Shown here: positions 27,989 to 36,463 of the stretch, piece after piece
Numbering within the stretch: the stretch's first letter is position 1
Layout: each line of letters opens with the position of its first letter
Assembly: GCA_946479615.1 (NCBI GenBank)
Contig: CAMLGR010000022.1
Coordinates: 1-40,083 of the forward strand
Source: an uncultured Bacteroidota bacterium
GTDB lineage: Bacteria; Bacteroidota; Bacteroidia; Chitinophagales; Chitinophagaceae
DNA: 40,083 bases
Direction: 5' to 3'
Notes under the pieces: model-generated
The model's database searches: none
What the model was told of the DNA's origin: nothing
The model's input: the letters and a program-made list of their open reading frames with translations, nothing else
Program-made: the position numbers and the translations under genes

Positions 27989-28040
27989 ATAAGGAATGAG
28001 AAAGTTGCAGTTTGGGAACAGCAACTTTCTCATTCCTTAT
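27989..28040. terminator. Perfect 20-bp inverted repeat between convergent genes
   Basis: Arms at 27989-28008 and 28021-28040 pair perfectly over 20 bp around the 12-base loop at 28009-28020. On the plus strand it is followed by TCTTTTTC, and the opposite side is A/T-rich, so it can terminate both the DinB gene and the permease gene. Confidence 0.7.
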
Positions 28041-28048
28041 TCTTTTTC

Positions 28049-30463
28049 TCACTCCCTCCTCAAACTCTTCACCGGGTTCACCAGCGCGGCTTTGATCGCA
28101 TGAAAACTAACCGTCACCCAGGCGATAAGAATCGCAATGCCAGCCGCCGCTGCAAAGATCCACCAGTCAATATTGATGCGATACGCATAATCCTTTAACC
28201 AGTCATTCATGATCCACCATGCCAGAGGAAAAGCTACCAAACAGGAAATAATAACCAATATCAAGAAGTTTCTCGATAACAGGTTGGTAATACCCGGTAC
28301 ACTTGCACCTAATACTTTACGGATACCGATCTCCCTGGTACGTTGTTCGGCTGTATAAGCCGCTAACCCAAATAAACCCAGGCAAGAGATTACAATAGCC
28401 AGCAGCGCAAACACACCAGATAGTTTGCTGATCAGCGCTTCACTGATAAACATACTATTGAATTGATCATCCACAAAAGAGTAATCAAACGGGTAAGCAG
28501 GATTATCTTTTTTCATCACTGCTTCCATTTTCGCCAGTACAGCCGATGGATCAGCACCCGCTTTTGCACGTACATATAAAAGATTGGTACGCTCCGGTAT
28601 ATTATAAAAAATGACCGGGTCCGATTCTGTATACATATTACCATAGATATAATCTTTTACCACACCCACGATATTCATGGCAAAACTGCCACGGTCCGTC
28701 TCGCGTAGCAGGCTTTTCCCAATCGCTGTTTCTTTTCCTAATATTTTTTGCATCGATTCGGTGATAATCACGTTCATCGCCGCTGTAGAATCTTTAGGCA
28801 TTCCATTGCTACCAAAAGGAACTTTATCCGTAGATAGAAAATCGCGGCCTTCGATCAAATGCATTCCTGATGTCGCAATAAAATCGGTACTGACAAGACG
28901 CTGCGATATCACGATAACACTGTTGGGGTCTTTTCCCTTCCAGTTAATAGAAGTCGTATTATTACCGCTGGTCATCGTACGATGATCAGCCAGTGCTGCA
29001 TTCTCGATAACCTGTGTATGCAGCAGATCATCGCGGATCGCATCGAAATTGCGAACGACTTCGGGCGGCGCATCCACCTGGATCAGGTTATTGATATTAT
29101 AACCGAGGTCCCTGCTTTTTACATGTTGAATTTGCCGGTAAATGATCATGGTAGCAATAATCAGTATGATCGAAACACTGAATTGAGTTATCACCAATCC
29201 TTTGCGGATGATGGCAGCACTTCCTGTTTTGAGTTTGATTCCTTTGAGTACATAAACAGGATTGAACGAAGACAAATACAGCGAAGGGTAACTGCCGGCT
29301 ACCAATCCACAGATAAGTACCAGCAACAATAGAGCGGAAATATGCAATGGCTGCAGAATTCCTAACGACAGATTTTTTTGTACCAGGGTATTAAAAGCAG
29401 GTAGCAATATAGTCATGATCATCACTGCAAATACAGCTGCCAGCAAAGCCATGAACAATGATTCACCAATGAACTGGAAAATCAATTTTCGTTTTCCAGC
29501 TCCCAATACTTTTCTGACACCGACTTCGCGGGCGCGCTTTTCACTTCTTGCTGTTGCCAGGTTCATGAAATTAATACAGGCGATCAGCAGGATGATCCAC
29601 GCAATCAGGGAAAACAAGTGTACAAATTTGATCTGCCCGCTTCCTGTTTGTTTTCCATTGGCAAATTCGCTGCGCAGATGCCAGTCATTCATACTGAATA
29701 ATACCGGGTGCGCGCGGGATTCACCACCCTGTTTTTCTCCTATATAGCCATACAATCTTTTATTTATAGTTGCAGGATCCACACCTGCGTTCAATTGTAC
29801 ATAGGTGCTGGTATTGAAATTGGTCCAGCGATGAAGCGATTCATTTTGCTGAAACCTGATCTCAAACGGCGCCAACCATTCAAATTGCAAAGAAGAATTT
29901 TCCGGCAGATCGCGGATAATACCCGATACCGTATAATCCTGGCTGTTATCTACCCGGATCGTTTTGCCAATGATATTCTTATCAGCACCAAAAATTTTGT
30001 ACGCTGCTTTTTCGGTCAGCACCAGTGAATACAATTGTGAAAACGCCGTCGCGGCATTTCCCTTTACAAAGGATAATGAAAACATATCGAAAGCAGTAGA
30101 ATCGATATAATTCCCGGCCGCGTATACTGCTTTATCTCCCACCGTAAATAATTTGGAATCGGTTCCCTCGGTTTTGCGGCAGGTAGCAGCAATACCAGGG
30201 ATCTCTGCCTGCATCGCGGCTGCCATCACACCGGGCGTGGAAGAATGGGTAAACACACCGGCATCTACATTATTATTCATTTTTATCTGGTACACAAAAT
30301 CCCGTCTGGCAAACCCATGATCATAATTCACTTCATCCTCGACCCATAAAAAAATGAGGCCTGCACAGGCAATGCCGATAGCGAGACCAAAAATATTGAG
30401 CGCACTATACCCCTTGTTTTTCCAAAGGTTGCGAAACAGCGTTTTAAAAAAATGATGGTTCAT
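28049..30463 (-). CDS. FtsX/MacB-type ABC transporter permease
   Basis: The 804-residue protein is the Bacteroidota double permease. It begins with NLWKNKGYSALNIFGLAIGIACAGLIFLWV (first transmembrane helix), followed by a MacB-like periplasmic domain. An FtsX core of three helices follows (LIAWIILLIACINFMNLATARSEKRAREVGVRKVLGAGK). A second periplasmic region and a second FtsX core (LFGLAAYTAEQRTREIGIRKVLGA) close the protein. The family forms mechanotransmission or lipoprotein/antimicrobial export complexes with a separate ATPase; no ATPase gene is adjacent, so the partner must lie elsewhere. The start ATG is at 30463. It is divergent from the VOC gene, with 259 bp between. Confidence 0.93.
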   Translation of the reverse strand: MNHHFFKTLFRNLWKNKGYSALNIFGLAIGIACAGLIFLWVEDEVNYDHGFARRDFVYQIKMNNNVDAGVFTHSSTPGVMAAAMQAEIPGIAATCRKTEGTDSKLFTVGDKAVYAAGNYIDSTAFDMFSLSFVKGNAATAFSQLYSLVLTEKAAYKIFGADKNIIGKTIRVDNSQDYTVSGIIRDLPENSSLQFEWLAPFEIRFQQNESLHRWTNFNTSTYVQLNAGVDPATINKRLYGYIGEKQGGESRAHPVLFSMNDWHLRSEFANGKQTGSGQIKFVHLFSLIAWIILLIACINFMNLATARSEKRAREVGVRKVLGAGKRKLIFQFIGESLFMALLAAVFAVMIMTILLPAFNTLVQKNLSLGILQPLHISALLLLVLICGLVAGSYPSLYLSSFNPVYVLKGIKLKTGSAAIIRKGLVITQFSVSIILIIATMIIYRQIQHVKSRDLGYNINNLIQVDAPPEVVRNFDAIRDDLLHTQVIENAALADHRTMTSGNNTTSINWKGKDPNSVIVISQRLVSTDFIATSGMHLIEGRDFLSTDKVPFGSNGMPKDSTAAMNVIITESMQKILGKETAIGKSLLRETDRGSFAMNIVGVVKDYIYGNMYTESDPVIFYNIPERTNLLYVRAKAGADPSAVLAKMEAVMKKDNPAYPFDYSFVDDQFNSMFISEALISKLSGVFALLAIVISCLGLFGLAAYTAEQRTREIGIRKVLGASVPGITNLLSRNFLILVIISCLVAFPLAWWIMNDWLKDYAYRINIDWWIFAAAAGIAILIAWVTVSFHAIKAALVNPVKSLRRE

Positions 30464-30670
30464 ACCTGTTGATTAAAAGTACAGGACAGGCGGACAAAAA
30501 AAGAGCCGTTCTTCATTTTATTAGCAGCCAGAAGGTTAGGAGTTAAAACAATGGGTAACACTGTACGGTTTCGATACAACAGGTGTACGGTTCAGGCATT
30601 GCAAAATCATATCATTATATGTTGAAATGATACTAAATTGCTTAATTCGATCATCTTTATTTCCCTGTTT

Positions 30671-30702
30671 TTGCAACCACCCTCCTGAAATCGGTATCTT
30701 TC
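30671..30702 (+). promoter_or_regulatory. Probable promoter of the VOC gene
   Basis: TTG at 30671-30673, 21 bp, then TATCTTTC at 30695-30702. This is the Bacteroidota -33/-7 arrangement with one mismatch in TAnnTTTG. It lies 20 bp before the ATG at 30723. Confidence 0.5.
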
Positions 30703-30722
30703 ATCACTAATAAAACAATAGC

Positions 30723-31181
30723 ATGAAACGATTGACCCTTCCCGCACTTACCCTAATAGTGCTGCTGGTATTTACTACCGGTCAGGCCGCTGCACAAACC
30801 ACGGCCCGCCTCAACCATATCGCCTTTTATGTACTCGATCTGAAGATCAGTACCGATTTTTATCACCATGTGGTGGGTCTCGATACCATTCCCGAGCCTT
30901 TCCACGATGGTCATCATACCTGGTTCCTGATCGGTCCCAGGAGCCACCTGCATATTATTTCCGGTGCAAAAGTGGACCTGCCCCGCGAAAAGAACACCCA
31001 TCTTTGTTTTTCCGTCCCTTCGGTAGATGCCTTCATTCCGCGGCTGGTTAAAAACAATGTGCCTTACGAGAATTGGGCTGGTGAAAAATCAGCTGTCACC
31101 AACCGCGTAGACGGCGTTAAACAGATCTATTTCCAGGACCCGGATGGGTATTGGCTGGAAATCAATGATGCGAAAGAATAG
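30723..31181 (+). CDS. Secreted VOC (glyoxalase-like) protein
   Basis: The 152-residue protein has a signal peptide ending GQAAAQ (about residue 25). One vicinal-oxygen-chelate domain follows: LNHIAFYVLDLKISTDFYHHVVGLDTIPEP, a middle part with LHIISGAK, HLCFSVPSVDAF, and the C-terminal QIYFQDPDGYWLEIND, where His and Glu residues (LNHIAF, WLEIND) are probable metal ligands. The domain is a beta-alpha-beta-beta-beta fold used by glyoxalases, dioxygenases and resistance proteins. The exported location is less usual for VOC enzymes. The substrate is unknown. Confidence 0.9.
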   Translation: MKRLTLPALTLIVLLVFTTGQAAAQTTARLNHIAFYVLDLKISTDFYHHVVGLDTIPEPFHDGHHTWFLIGPRSHLHIISGAKVDLPREKNTHLCFSVPSVDAFIPRLVKNNVPYENWAGEKSAVTNRVDGVKQIYFQDPDGYWLEINDAKE

Positions 31182-31190
31182 AAATTTTAA

Positions 31191-31275
31191 ATTATGAGTT
31201 ATGAATTATGAATTTGTTGCGATACAACTGTAAGGCATCTTTGTGTCATGGCATTCATAATTCACAATTCTTAAT
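31191..31275. repeat. Imperfect 22-bp inverted repeat made of short repeated words
   Basis: The arm at 31191-31212 pairs with 31254-31275 with three mismatches. The left arm is itself a near-tandem repeat of TTATGA(A/G). It lies between the VOC stop codon and the promoter of the TPR gene. It may be a transcriptional hairpin or a dispersed intergenic repeat. Confidence 0.55.
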
Positions 31276-31278
31276 TCC

Positions 31279-31286
31279 TATCTTTG
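31279..31286 (+). promoter_or_regulatory. -7 promoter element of the TPR gene
   Basis: TATCTTTG is a full match to TAnnTTTG. It lies 20 bp before the ATG at 31307, which supports that start over one 99 bp upstream. No TTG -33 element is found at the usual distance. Confidence 0.5.
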
Positions 31287-31306
31287 CCCTCCTCAAAAGG
31301 ACAAAT

Positions 31307-31957
31307 ATGAAGTTTTACAATCTCCTGATCAAATACAGGCTGCCCATCGGGATCTTATTGCTGTTGCTGGGTGCGTTGACGAATTATTATTCGGGTTTCT
31401 GGCCCGGGTTCCCGCTTTACCTCGTTGGCGTGGTCCTGATTCTCGGTCATTTCTTCTTTGGGCCCCTCCGCCTGATCCAGGAATACATGGAAAGTGGTGA
31501 TATGGATGGCGCTGAAAAAGTGCTGAATGCTATTAAATTCCCCAATCTTTTATATAAACCCATCCGTTCGGTTTATTATACCCTGAAAGGCAATATCGCC
31601 ATGATGAAACAGGATTTCGATGGCGCTGAGAAAATGATGAAGAAAGGACTTGATCTCGGTATGCCGATGAAAGAAGCCGAAGGTGCCAGTATGTTGCAAA
31701 TGGGTATGTTGGCGATGCAAAAGAACGACCTGAAACAGGCGGAAAGTTATGTACGTGGCGCCATTCGCAAAGGACTTCCCGATAAAGAAAATGAAGCGGC
31801 CGCTTATCTTCAGATGTGCAGTATTATGATGAACAAAAGAGAGTTCCGTGCCGCTAAAGATTTTTTCCGCAAGGCAAAAGCATTGAAGCCTACTACTCCG
31901 CAGATCGTTGATCAGATCAAACAGATCGAAAAGTATATTTCGAGAATGCCCGGTTAA
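31307..31957 (+). CDS. Membrane-anchored TPR protein
   Basis: From ATG 31307 the product has 216 residues. The start is chosen because a -7 element (31279-31286) lies just upstream and the first 33 residues of the longer frame look like translated intergenic repeat. Two transmembrane helices (LPIGILLLLLGALTNYYSG, LYLVGVVLILGHFFFGPL) are followed by about four TPR-type helix pairs (DFDGAEKMMKKGLDLG, AEGASMLQMGMLAMQKNDLKQAESYVRGAI, NEAAAYLQMCSIMMNKREFRAAKDFFRKAKAL). TPRs bind other proteins. Role and partners are unknown. A terminator follows at 31989. Confidence 0.85.
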   Translation: MKFYNLLIKYRLPIGILLLLLGALTNYYSGFWPGFPLYLVGVVLILGHFFFGPLRLIQEYMESGDMDGAEKVLNAIKFPNLLYKPIRSVYYTLKGNIAMMKQDFDGAEKMMKKGLDLGMPMKEAEGASMLQMGMLAMQKNDLKQAESYVRGAIRKGLPDKENEAAAYLQMCSIMMNKREFRAAKDFFRKAKALKPTTPQIVDQIKQIEKYISRMPG

Positions 31958-31988
31958 GCGGTAAGTTTCAGGCGATAAATTTTAAAAC

Positions 31989-32018
31989 AAGGTTGGCATT
32001 GCCAGCCTTTTTCTTTTT
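31989..32018 (+). terminator. Rho-independent terminator of the TPR gene
   Basis: AAGGTTGGC-ATT-GCCAGCCTT (one G-U) followed by TTTCTTTTT. Confidence 0.85.
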
Positions 32019-32155
32019 AGCGATAAGTTTATTGACAGAAATGATTACAAAGCCTTGCAGGCTGACACTGTATTATACAAGCTCTATCGCTGCATTATGA
32101 CTTTATATGAACATGGCTTAGAAAGCATTAACTTTAAAATCATTCAACTCCTGCT

Positions 32156-34075
32156 ATGAAAAAAATTAGTGTTGCAATCGCCTGCCTGCTGATTATAACC
32201 ACTGTTCACAGTCAGCAGATGGTATTTAAAAGGAATGCCATTATTCCCAAACCGGTTTCACAGGAAAATAATACAGGTTTGTTTACCTTACCTGCCCAGG
32301 CAACGATCATTACGTCTAAAAATACAGAAGTAAAAAAAATAGCAGAGCGTCTTGCTGTACAGATCAGGAAAGCTTCGCACTATAAAGTGACAGTCAAAGA
32401 AGGAACTGTATTGACTTCACGCGCTATTTTACTTTCTTTAGTAACCAACTCAACGATCCCGGCAGAAGGATATAAATTAAAAGTCACACCAACCAGTATT
32501 ACCATCACCGCAAGTACACCTGCCGGCATCTTTTATGGTGTACAGAGCTTATTACTGCTGCTTCCTGCCGATATCGAACGGAATGCAAGTACACCTGCTG
32601 TAGTAAACGATATCAAATGGACCATTCCTGCTACTACTATCGAAGACAATCCCCGTTTCGGCTGGCGCGGGCTGATGCTGGATGTGTCACGTCATTTCTT
32701 TACCAAACAGGAAGTAAAAAATTATATTGATGAAATGGCAAAATATAAATTCAATCTCCTGCACTGGCATCTTACCGATGACCAGGGCTGGCGCATTGAA
32801 ATAAAAAGCCTTCCCAAACTTACTTCAGTAGGTGCATGGCGGGTAGACAAAACCGGCACCTTTGGCACTTTCTCCAAACCATTGCCAGGTGAACCAAAGA
32901 CCTATGGCGGATTTTATACACAGGAAGATATTAAAGAAATTGTACAATATGCAAAGGACCGTTACATCAATATATTACCAGAGATCGATGTACCGGGTCA
33001 TAGTTTGGCAGCCCTGGCTGCATATCCCGAACTTAGTTGTACACCCGGTGATTACCAGGTCAACTCCGGCGATCGGTTTATGATCTGGCCGCCAGGCGGG
33101 CATTTCTATGGAGAGATCGATAATACACTTTGTCCTGCGAATGAAAAAGTATACGAATTCATGGATAAAGTATTTACCGAAGTAGCGCAATTGTTTCCCT
33201 TCCCATATATCCATATGGGAGGAGATGAAACGGCGCGTAATTTCTGGGAAAAGACCGATGCCATTAAAACATTAATGCAAAAAGAAAACCTGAAAGATTT
33301 GGACGAGGTACAAAGTTATTTTGTGAAAAAAATGTCATCCATCATTACGGCCAAAGGCAAAAAGATGATTGGCTGGGATGAAATACTGGAGGGCGGCGGG
33401 CTCCCCTCCAATACTACCGTGATGAGCTGGCGTGGCATGAAAGGTGGTATTGCAGCGGCCAAAGAAGGCCATGAAGTAGTCATGAGCCCTACTGATTTTG
33501 TCTACCTCGACTATATGCAGGGCGATGGCGCTATCGAACCACTGGTATATTCTTCTTTACGATTAAAAAAAGTCTACCAGTTTGAACCCGTGCCTGATTC
33601 AGTAAATCCTGCCTTGATCAAAGGAGGACAAGGAAATACATGGACAGAACAAATATATAATACCCGTCACCTGCAGTACATGACATGGCCACGTGCTTTT
33701 GCCTTATCAGAAGTACTATGGTCGCCCCGGGCCCCAAGAGACTGGAATGATTTTATACAACGGGTAGAATTAAATTTTAAAAGATTCGACATCTCGGAAA
33801 TAAAATATTCACCTGCTATGTATGATCCAATCATCAGCGTAGCAAAAAAAGACACTTCGCAATTAATCGTATCGCTCGGCACCGAAGTGGAAAACCTGGC
33901 CATACATTATAGTTTCGATAATTCTTTTCCTGATCAATTCTATCCAAAATATAGTGATCCTATCCTGGTTCCTAAAGATGCTGCTACCCTGAAGATGATC
34001 ACCTGCCGTGATAATAAACCCATTGGACGAATGATGGTAGTGCCGGTCGCTGAATTAAAAAGAAGAGCAAAATAA
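32156..34075 (+). CDS. GH20 beta-N-acetylhexosaminidase
   Basis: The 639-residue secreted enzyme removes terminal N-acetyl-hexosamine from glycans. It has a signal peptide (cleavage near residue 19), a GH20b-like N-terminal domain (IIPKPVSQENNTGLFTL...TPAGIFYGVQSLLLLLP), and the catalytic TIM barrel starting FGWRGLMLDVSRHFFTKQEVKNYIDEMAKYKFNLLHWHLTDDQGWR. The catalytic pair Asp357-Glu358 is in HMGGDETARN. Later come WDEILEGG, MSWRG and GGQGNTWTEQ. The last 70 residues (IHYSFDNSFPDQFYPKYSDP) look like the C-terminal chitobiase/hexosaminidase domain. It acts in the periplasm or outside on chitin fragments or N-glycans. It is followed by a strong terminator at 34109. Confidence 0.95.
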   Translation: MKKISVAIACLLIITTVHSQQMVFKRNAIIPKPVSQENNTGLFTLPAQATIITSKNTEVKKIAERLAVQIRKASHYKVTVKEGTVLTSRAILLSLVTNSTIPAEGYKLKVTPTSITITASTPAGIFYGVQSLLLLLPADIERNASTPAVVNDIKWTIPATTIEDNPRFGWRGLMLDVSRHFFTKQEVKNYIDEMAKYKFNLLHWHLTDDQGWRIEIKSLPKLTSVGAWRVDKTGTFGTFSKPLPGEPKTYGGFYTQEDIKEIVQYAKDRYINILPEIDVPGHSLAALAAYPELSCTPGDYQVNSGDRFMIWPPGGHFYGEIDNTLCPANEKVYEFMDKVFTEVAQLFPFPYIHMGGDETARNFWEKTDAIKTLMQKENLKDLDEVQSYFVKKMSSIITAKGKKMIGWDEILEGGGLPSNTTVMSWRGMKGGIAAAKEGHEVVMSPTDFVYLDYMQGDGAIEPLVYSSLRLKKVYQFEPVPDSVNPALIKGGQGNTWTEQIYNTRHLQYMTWPRAFALSEVLWSPRAPRDWNDFIQRVELNFKRFDISEIKYSPAMYDPIISVAKKDTSQLIVSLGTEVENLAIHYSFDNSFPDQFYPKYSDPILVPKDAATLKMITCRDNKPIGRMMVVPVAELKRRAK

Positions 34076-34108
34076 TTATCGCAATCCTGCATAATAATAT
34101 CCTTCATT

Positions 34109-34140
34109 AACCGGTAACCAGTTACCGGTTTTTTATTTTT
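34109..34140 (+). terminator. Rho-independent terminator of the GH20 gene
   Basis: AACCGGTAAC-CA-GTTACCGGTT, a perfect 10-bp inverted repeat, followed by TTTTATTTTT. Confidence 0.88.
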
Positions 34141-34242
34141 CAATCCTTAAGGTCTTTTTGGCAACCTGCCCGGCTGCAACCTTCCCGCGAACAATATATT
34201 TCCCGCACATTCATTCTTTATCAACTCCATAAATCAACCGAT

Positions 34243-34420
34243 ATGAAATTCATCTTAGCTACCCCGCTCATTTTCCTGTTGGTGATGATTGATGCACAAA
34301 CACCGGATGCGTTACAAATAAAACACCGGGTAGAAAAATAATCTTAGTCCCGGGATCATCTACGGATTGATCTCGGCGCAGGTGTGGATGAACGGAGGTA
34401 AACAGGACTACAGATATTAA
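34243..34420 (+). pseudogene. Frameshifted fragment, possibly of a secreted serine hydrolase
   Basis: A 32-codon frame (34243-34341) encodes a signal peptide-like start (MKFILATPLIFLLVMIDAQ) and stops at an A-run. A shift of one base there continues as NNLSPGIIYGLIS to a TAA at 34418-34420. The joined sequence resembles the start of a beta-lactamase-like serine hydrolase (xxPGIIYGxI), but the remainder is missing. The two pieces are probably debris of one gene. Apart from this and the terminator I see nothing in 34141-34614. Confidence 0.45.
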
Positions 34421-34614
34421 CTGTTCAATTCTTTTAAGGTTCCATTTTTAATAAGCAGCCCGCCATTCGATCCACCACCAACCTTTTTATTAAATTTGTA
34501 AATCCCGGAAGTACCAGAACAGCAAACGTTGTATGCATAGAATAAATTATTTACCTGAACAATTAGCATGATCCTGCGTTTTAGATTGTTTCATTTTAAA
34601 TCATAACCAAAACA

Positions 34615-35097
34615 ATGACACAACAGCAACTCATAACGAAAATGGCGCTCGATGCCTGGAATACGTACATCAGCCGGACAGACAAATTATTCAATTCACT
34701 TTCTGATGAAGACCTGCAAAAGGAAATAGCACCCGGCAGGAACAGTGGTGTGTACCTGCTGGGCCACCTGGCTGCCGTGCATGATGCGATATTGCCGCTG
34801 TATGCAATTGGTAATACGCTTCGTTCGGGAATGGATGATATATTTATTAAGAACCCTGATAAATCAGGATTGCCAAAACCACCAATAGCTGAATTAAGGA
34901 CTTATTGGAGTGAAGTCAATAAAAAACTGGCAGAACATTTTGAAAACTACAGCGTGGAGCAATGGCTGGATAAACACACAGCCGTCAGTGATGAAGATTT
35001 TCAAAAAGAACCGCACCGTAATAAGCTGAACGTATTACTCAATCGTACCAATCATCTGGCGAATCATTATGGTCAACTATTATTGCTGAAGAAATAG
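34615..35097 (+). CDS. DinB-fold protein
   Basis: The 160-residue protein has the DinB_2-like pattern WNTYISRTDKLFNSLSDEDLQKEIAPGRNSGVYLLGHLAAVHDAILPLY and a C-terminal RTNHLANHYGQLLLLKK. His residues in GHLAAVHD and NHLANHYGQ match the metal-binding triad of this fold. There is no signal peptide. Its function is unknown; relatives are thiol-dependent transferases or damage-induced proteins. It is more like the DinB_2 subgroup than the DinB at 27453. A hairpin terminator follows at 35134. Confidence 0.9.
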   Translation: MTQQQLITKMALDAWNTYISRTDKLFNSLSDEDLQKEIAPGRNSGVYLLGHLAAVHDAILPLYAIGNTLRSGMDDIFIKNPDKSGLPKPPIAELRTYWSEVNKKLAEHFENYSVEQWLDKHTAVSDEDFQKEPHRNKLNVLLNRTNHLANHYGQLLLLKK

Positions 35098-35133
35098 CAG
35101 GAAAAGTAAAATACAAATCCCGTAAATCGAATC

Positions 35134-35169
35134 AAAGTCGAAATATCCCAATGATATTTTGACTTTTTT
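35134..35169 (+). terminator. Rho-independent terminator of the DinB_2 gene
   Basis: AAAGTCGAAATATC and GATATTTTGACTTT pair over 14 bp with one G-U, followed by TTT. It is 36 bp past the stop codon. Confidence 0.75.
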
Positions 35170-35173
35170 GCTT

Positions 35174-35284
35174 TTATCCTTGTACCAATACGATCGCTTC
35201 AATCATCCATTTTTCAGCAGCAGGTGCTGATCCGGGATCGGGTGATAGATATTTATTGAGCTGTTCTTTCGTCCCTGGTTTCAT
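35174..35284 (-). pseudogene. Short coding-like remnant
   Basis: The frame from ATG 35284 encodes 36 residues (MKPGTKEQLNKYLSPDP... ending AAEKWMIEAIVLVQG), preceded in frame by IFLLLT and then a stop. The pattern is reminiscent of YCII-like small proteins (FLLL...EKWMxxI), but too short for a reliable call. It may be the N-terminal part of a decayed gene. Otherwise the 370-bp gap 35098-35466 holds only the two hairpins. Confidence 0.3.
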
Positions 35285-35423
35285 CGTGAGTAACAGGAAA
35301 ATCTATCCCGATCAAATGAAACTCATTTAACCAATATGCTATAAAGTTCGTTGTTGAAAAAGCCCGGTTGTAATGGTGAAGTGTATTAATACCGGGCGAT
35401 AGGTGGAGAGGATCACGATTTTT

Positions 35424-35455
35424 ACCCGGTTAAAAGTTTGCACTTTTAACCGGGT
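35424..35455 (-). terminator. 14-bp hairpin after the SWIB gene
   Basis: ACCCGGTTAAAAGT at 35424-35437 pairs perfectly with ACTTTTAACCGGGT at 35442-35455 around TTGC. It lies 11 bp past the stop codon of the SWIB-domain gene. A U-run after it on the minus strand is lacking, so terminator function is likely but not certain. Confidence 0.65.
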
Positions 35456-35466
35456 TTAGTCGCGAA

Positions 35467-35820
35467 TTATTTCACGTTCTTGCTGACGATCTTAGCCAGG
35501 TCAAACATTGAAATTTGAGTTTTGCCACCAAAAAGAGTTTTCAATTTGGCATCTGCATTGATCATTCTTCTGTTCTTTTTGTCTTGCAGACCATTCTTCT
35601 TGATGTAATCCCAGATTTTTTTGATGATTTGTGTTCTTGGTAATGGTTTACCACCTACTACATCAGCCAAAGCAGGACTGGATGTCAGAGGAGCCATGAA
35701 TGCTGCGTTGGGTTTTCTCGCAGATTTCTTTTTAGCTGCTTTCTTTACTGCTTTTTTAGCTGCCTTCTTGGGGGCTTTTTTAGCTACTTTCTTTACTGCT
35801 TTTTTTGCTTTTGTTGCCAT
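35467..35820 (-). CDS. SWIB/MDM2-domain protein with a histone H1-like basic tail
   Basis: The 117-residue protein has a Lys/Ala-rich tail of about 33 residues (MATKAKKAVKKVAKKAPKK...KKSARKP), like histone H1 C-terminal tails or bacterial Hc1-type proteins. A complete SWIB domain follows (about 38-117: AFMAPLTSSPALADVVGGKPLPRTQIIKKIWDYIKKNGLQDKKNRRMINADAKLKTLFGGKTQISMFDLAKIVSKNVK). SWIB domains are named from eukaryotic chromatin remodellers and are also found in Chlamydia and Bacteroidota. The basic tail suggests DNA binding in the nucleoid; this is inferred. The start ATG is at 35820. It is monocistronic, with a hairpin at 35424. Confidence 0.92.
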   Translation of the reverse strand: MATKAKKAVKKVAKKAPKKAAKKAVKKAAKKKSARKPNAAFMAPLTSSPALADVVGGKPLPRTQIIKKIWDYIKKNGLQDKKNRRMINADAKLKTLFGGKTQISMFDLAKIVSKNVK

Positions 35821-36005
35821 CGTTTTGAATTCAAAGGTTAATAATTGAACTTTTTGAAGTTGCTAATATACAGGCATTGTTTAAATAATGCGAAATAGAT
35901 TTTCTACATTTCCACGCTTTCGATGTGAATGAGTGTAAAAAATGGCTTTTCCGAGGGAAAAAAGGTCAAAAACATAGGATTGGTCCATCCAATAATCAAT
36001 GAATT

Positions 36006-36044
36006 CATAGGGGAAACCGCCTTTTATATTCGTTTTTCCCTATG
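36006..36044 (-). terminator. Possible hairpin after the 115-residue gene
   Basis: CATAGGGGAAA at 36006-36016 pairs with TTTTTCCCTATG (to 36044) with one bulge. It starts 10 bp past the stop codon of the gene on the minus strand. There is no U-run. Confidence 0.35.
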
Positions 36045-36053
36045 AAAACCTGG

Positions 36054-36401
36054 TTACGATTGCAATTTCTGGCTGATCGCCTCCTCGAGAGCTTCGGGTA
36101 AAATGCCTGCTTCATCATCAATTGCCCTCAACTGGTTCACTTCGGAATCCCAGGTAAATACATGGTCATTGCCATCATTTATACTAATGTAAAAACGGGT
36201 TTCTCCATTGAAGAAAAAGGGTGATGCCTTCACTAGATAGGGCACCTCATCCACTACCAGGTTGAAGGTTTTTTCATTGGTACGGGAGGAAGAAGCATAA
36301 CCTGACCGTGGTTCTTTTTCCCCATTACCCTCTAAAAACACATTATCTGCATTCGCTTTTTTACCAGGCATGGCTTCCTGTTTCGTTTGTTGTCCCTGCA
36401 T
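36054..36401 (-). CDS. Protein of unknown function, 115 residues
   Basis: The first 45 residues are polar and probably disordered (MQGQQTKQEAMPGKKANAD...). The rest (TFNLVVDEVPYLVKASPFFFNGETRFYISINDGNDHVFTWDSEVNQLRAIDDE) looks like a small beta-rich domain followed by a helix (LPEALEEAISQKL). There is no signal peptide. I do not recognise a named family, though the layout is like conserved uncharacterised Bacteroidota proteins. The start ATG is at 36401. It is divergent from the cupin gene with 96 bp between. Confidence 0.7.
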   Translation of the reverse strand: MQGQQTKQEAMPGKKANADNVFLEGNGEKEPRSGYASSSRTNEKTFNLVVDEVPYLVKASPFFFNGETRFYISINDGNDHVFTWDSEVNQLRAIDDEAGILPEALEEAISQKLQS

Positions 36402-36463
36402 AAAAAATTATTTAGGAATGAATCAATATCCAGAGGCAACAGTAATTATGCCAGTATGGATAG

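Noticed and set aside
28049..30463. Missing ATPase gene as an anomaly
   Set aside because: Double FtsX permeases of this class are often encoded apart from their ATPase in Bacteroidota.
31208..31306. Longer start for the TPR protein
   Set aside because: The extra 33 residues come from repeat-derived sequence, and a -7 promoter element lies inside this stretch.
35621..35848. Hydrophobic frame rich in Ala and Phe on the plus strand
   Set aside because: It is the complement of the Lys/Ala-rich tail of the SWIB protein and only looks like a membrane segment.
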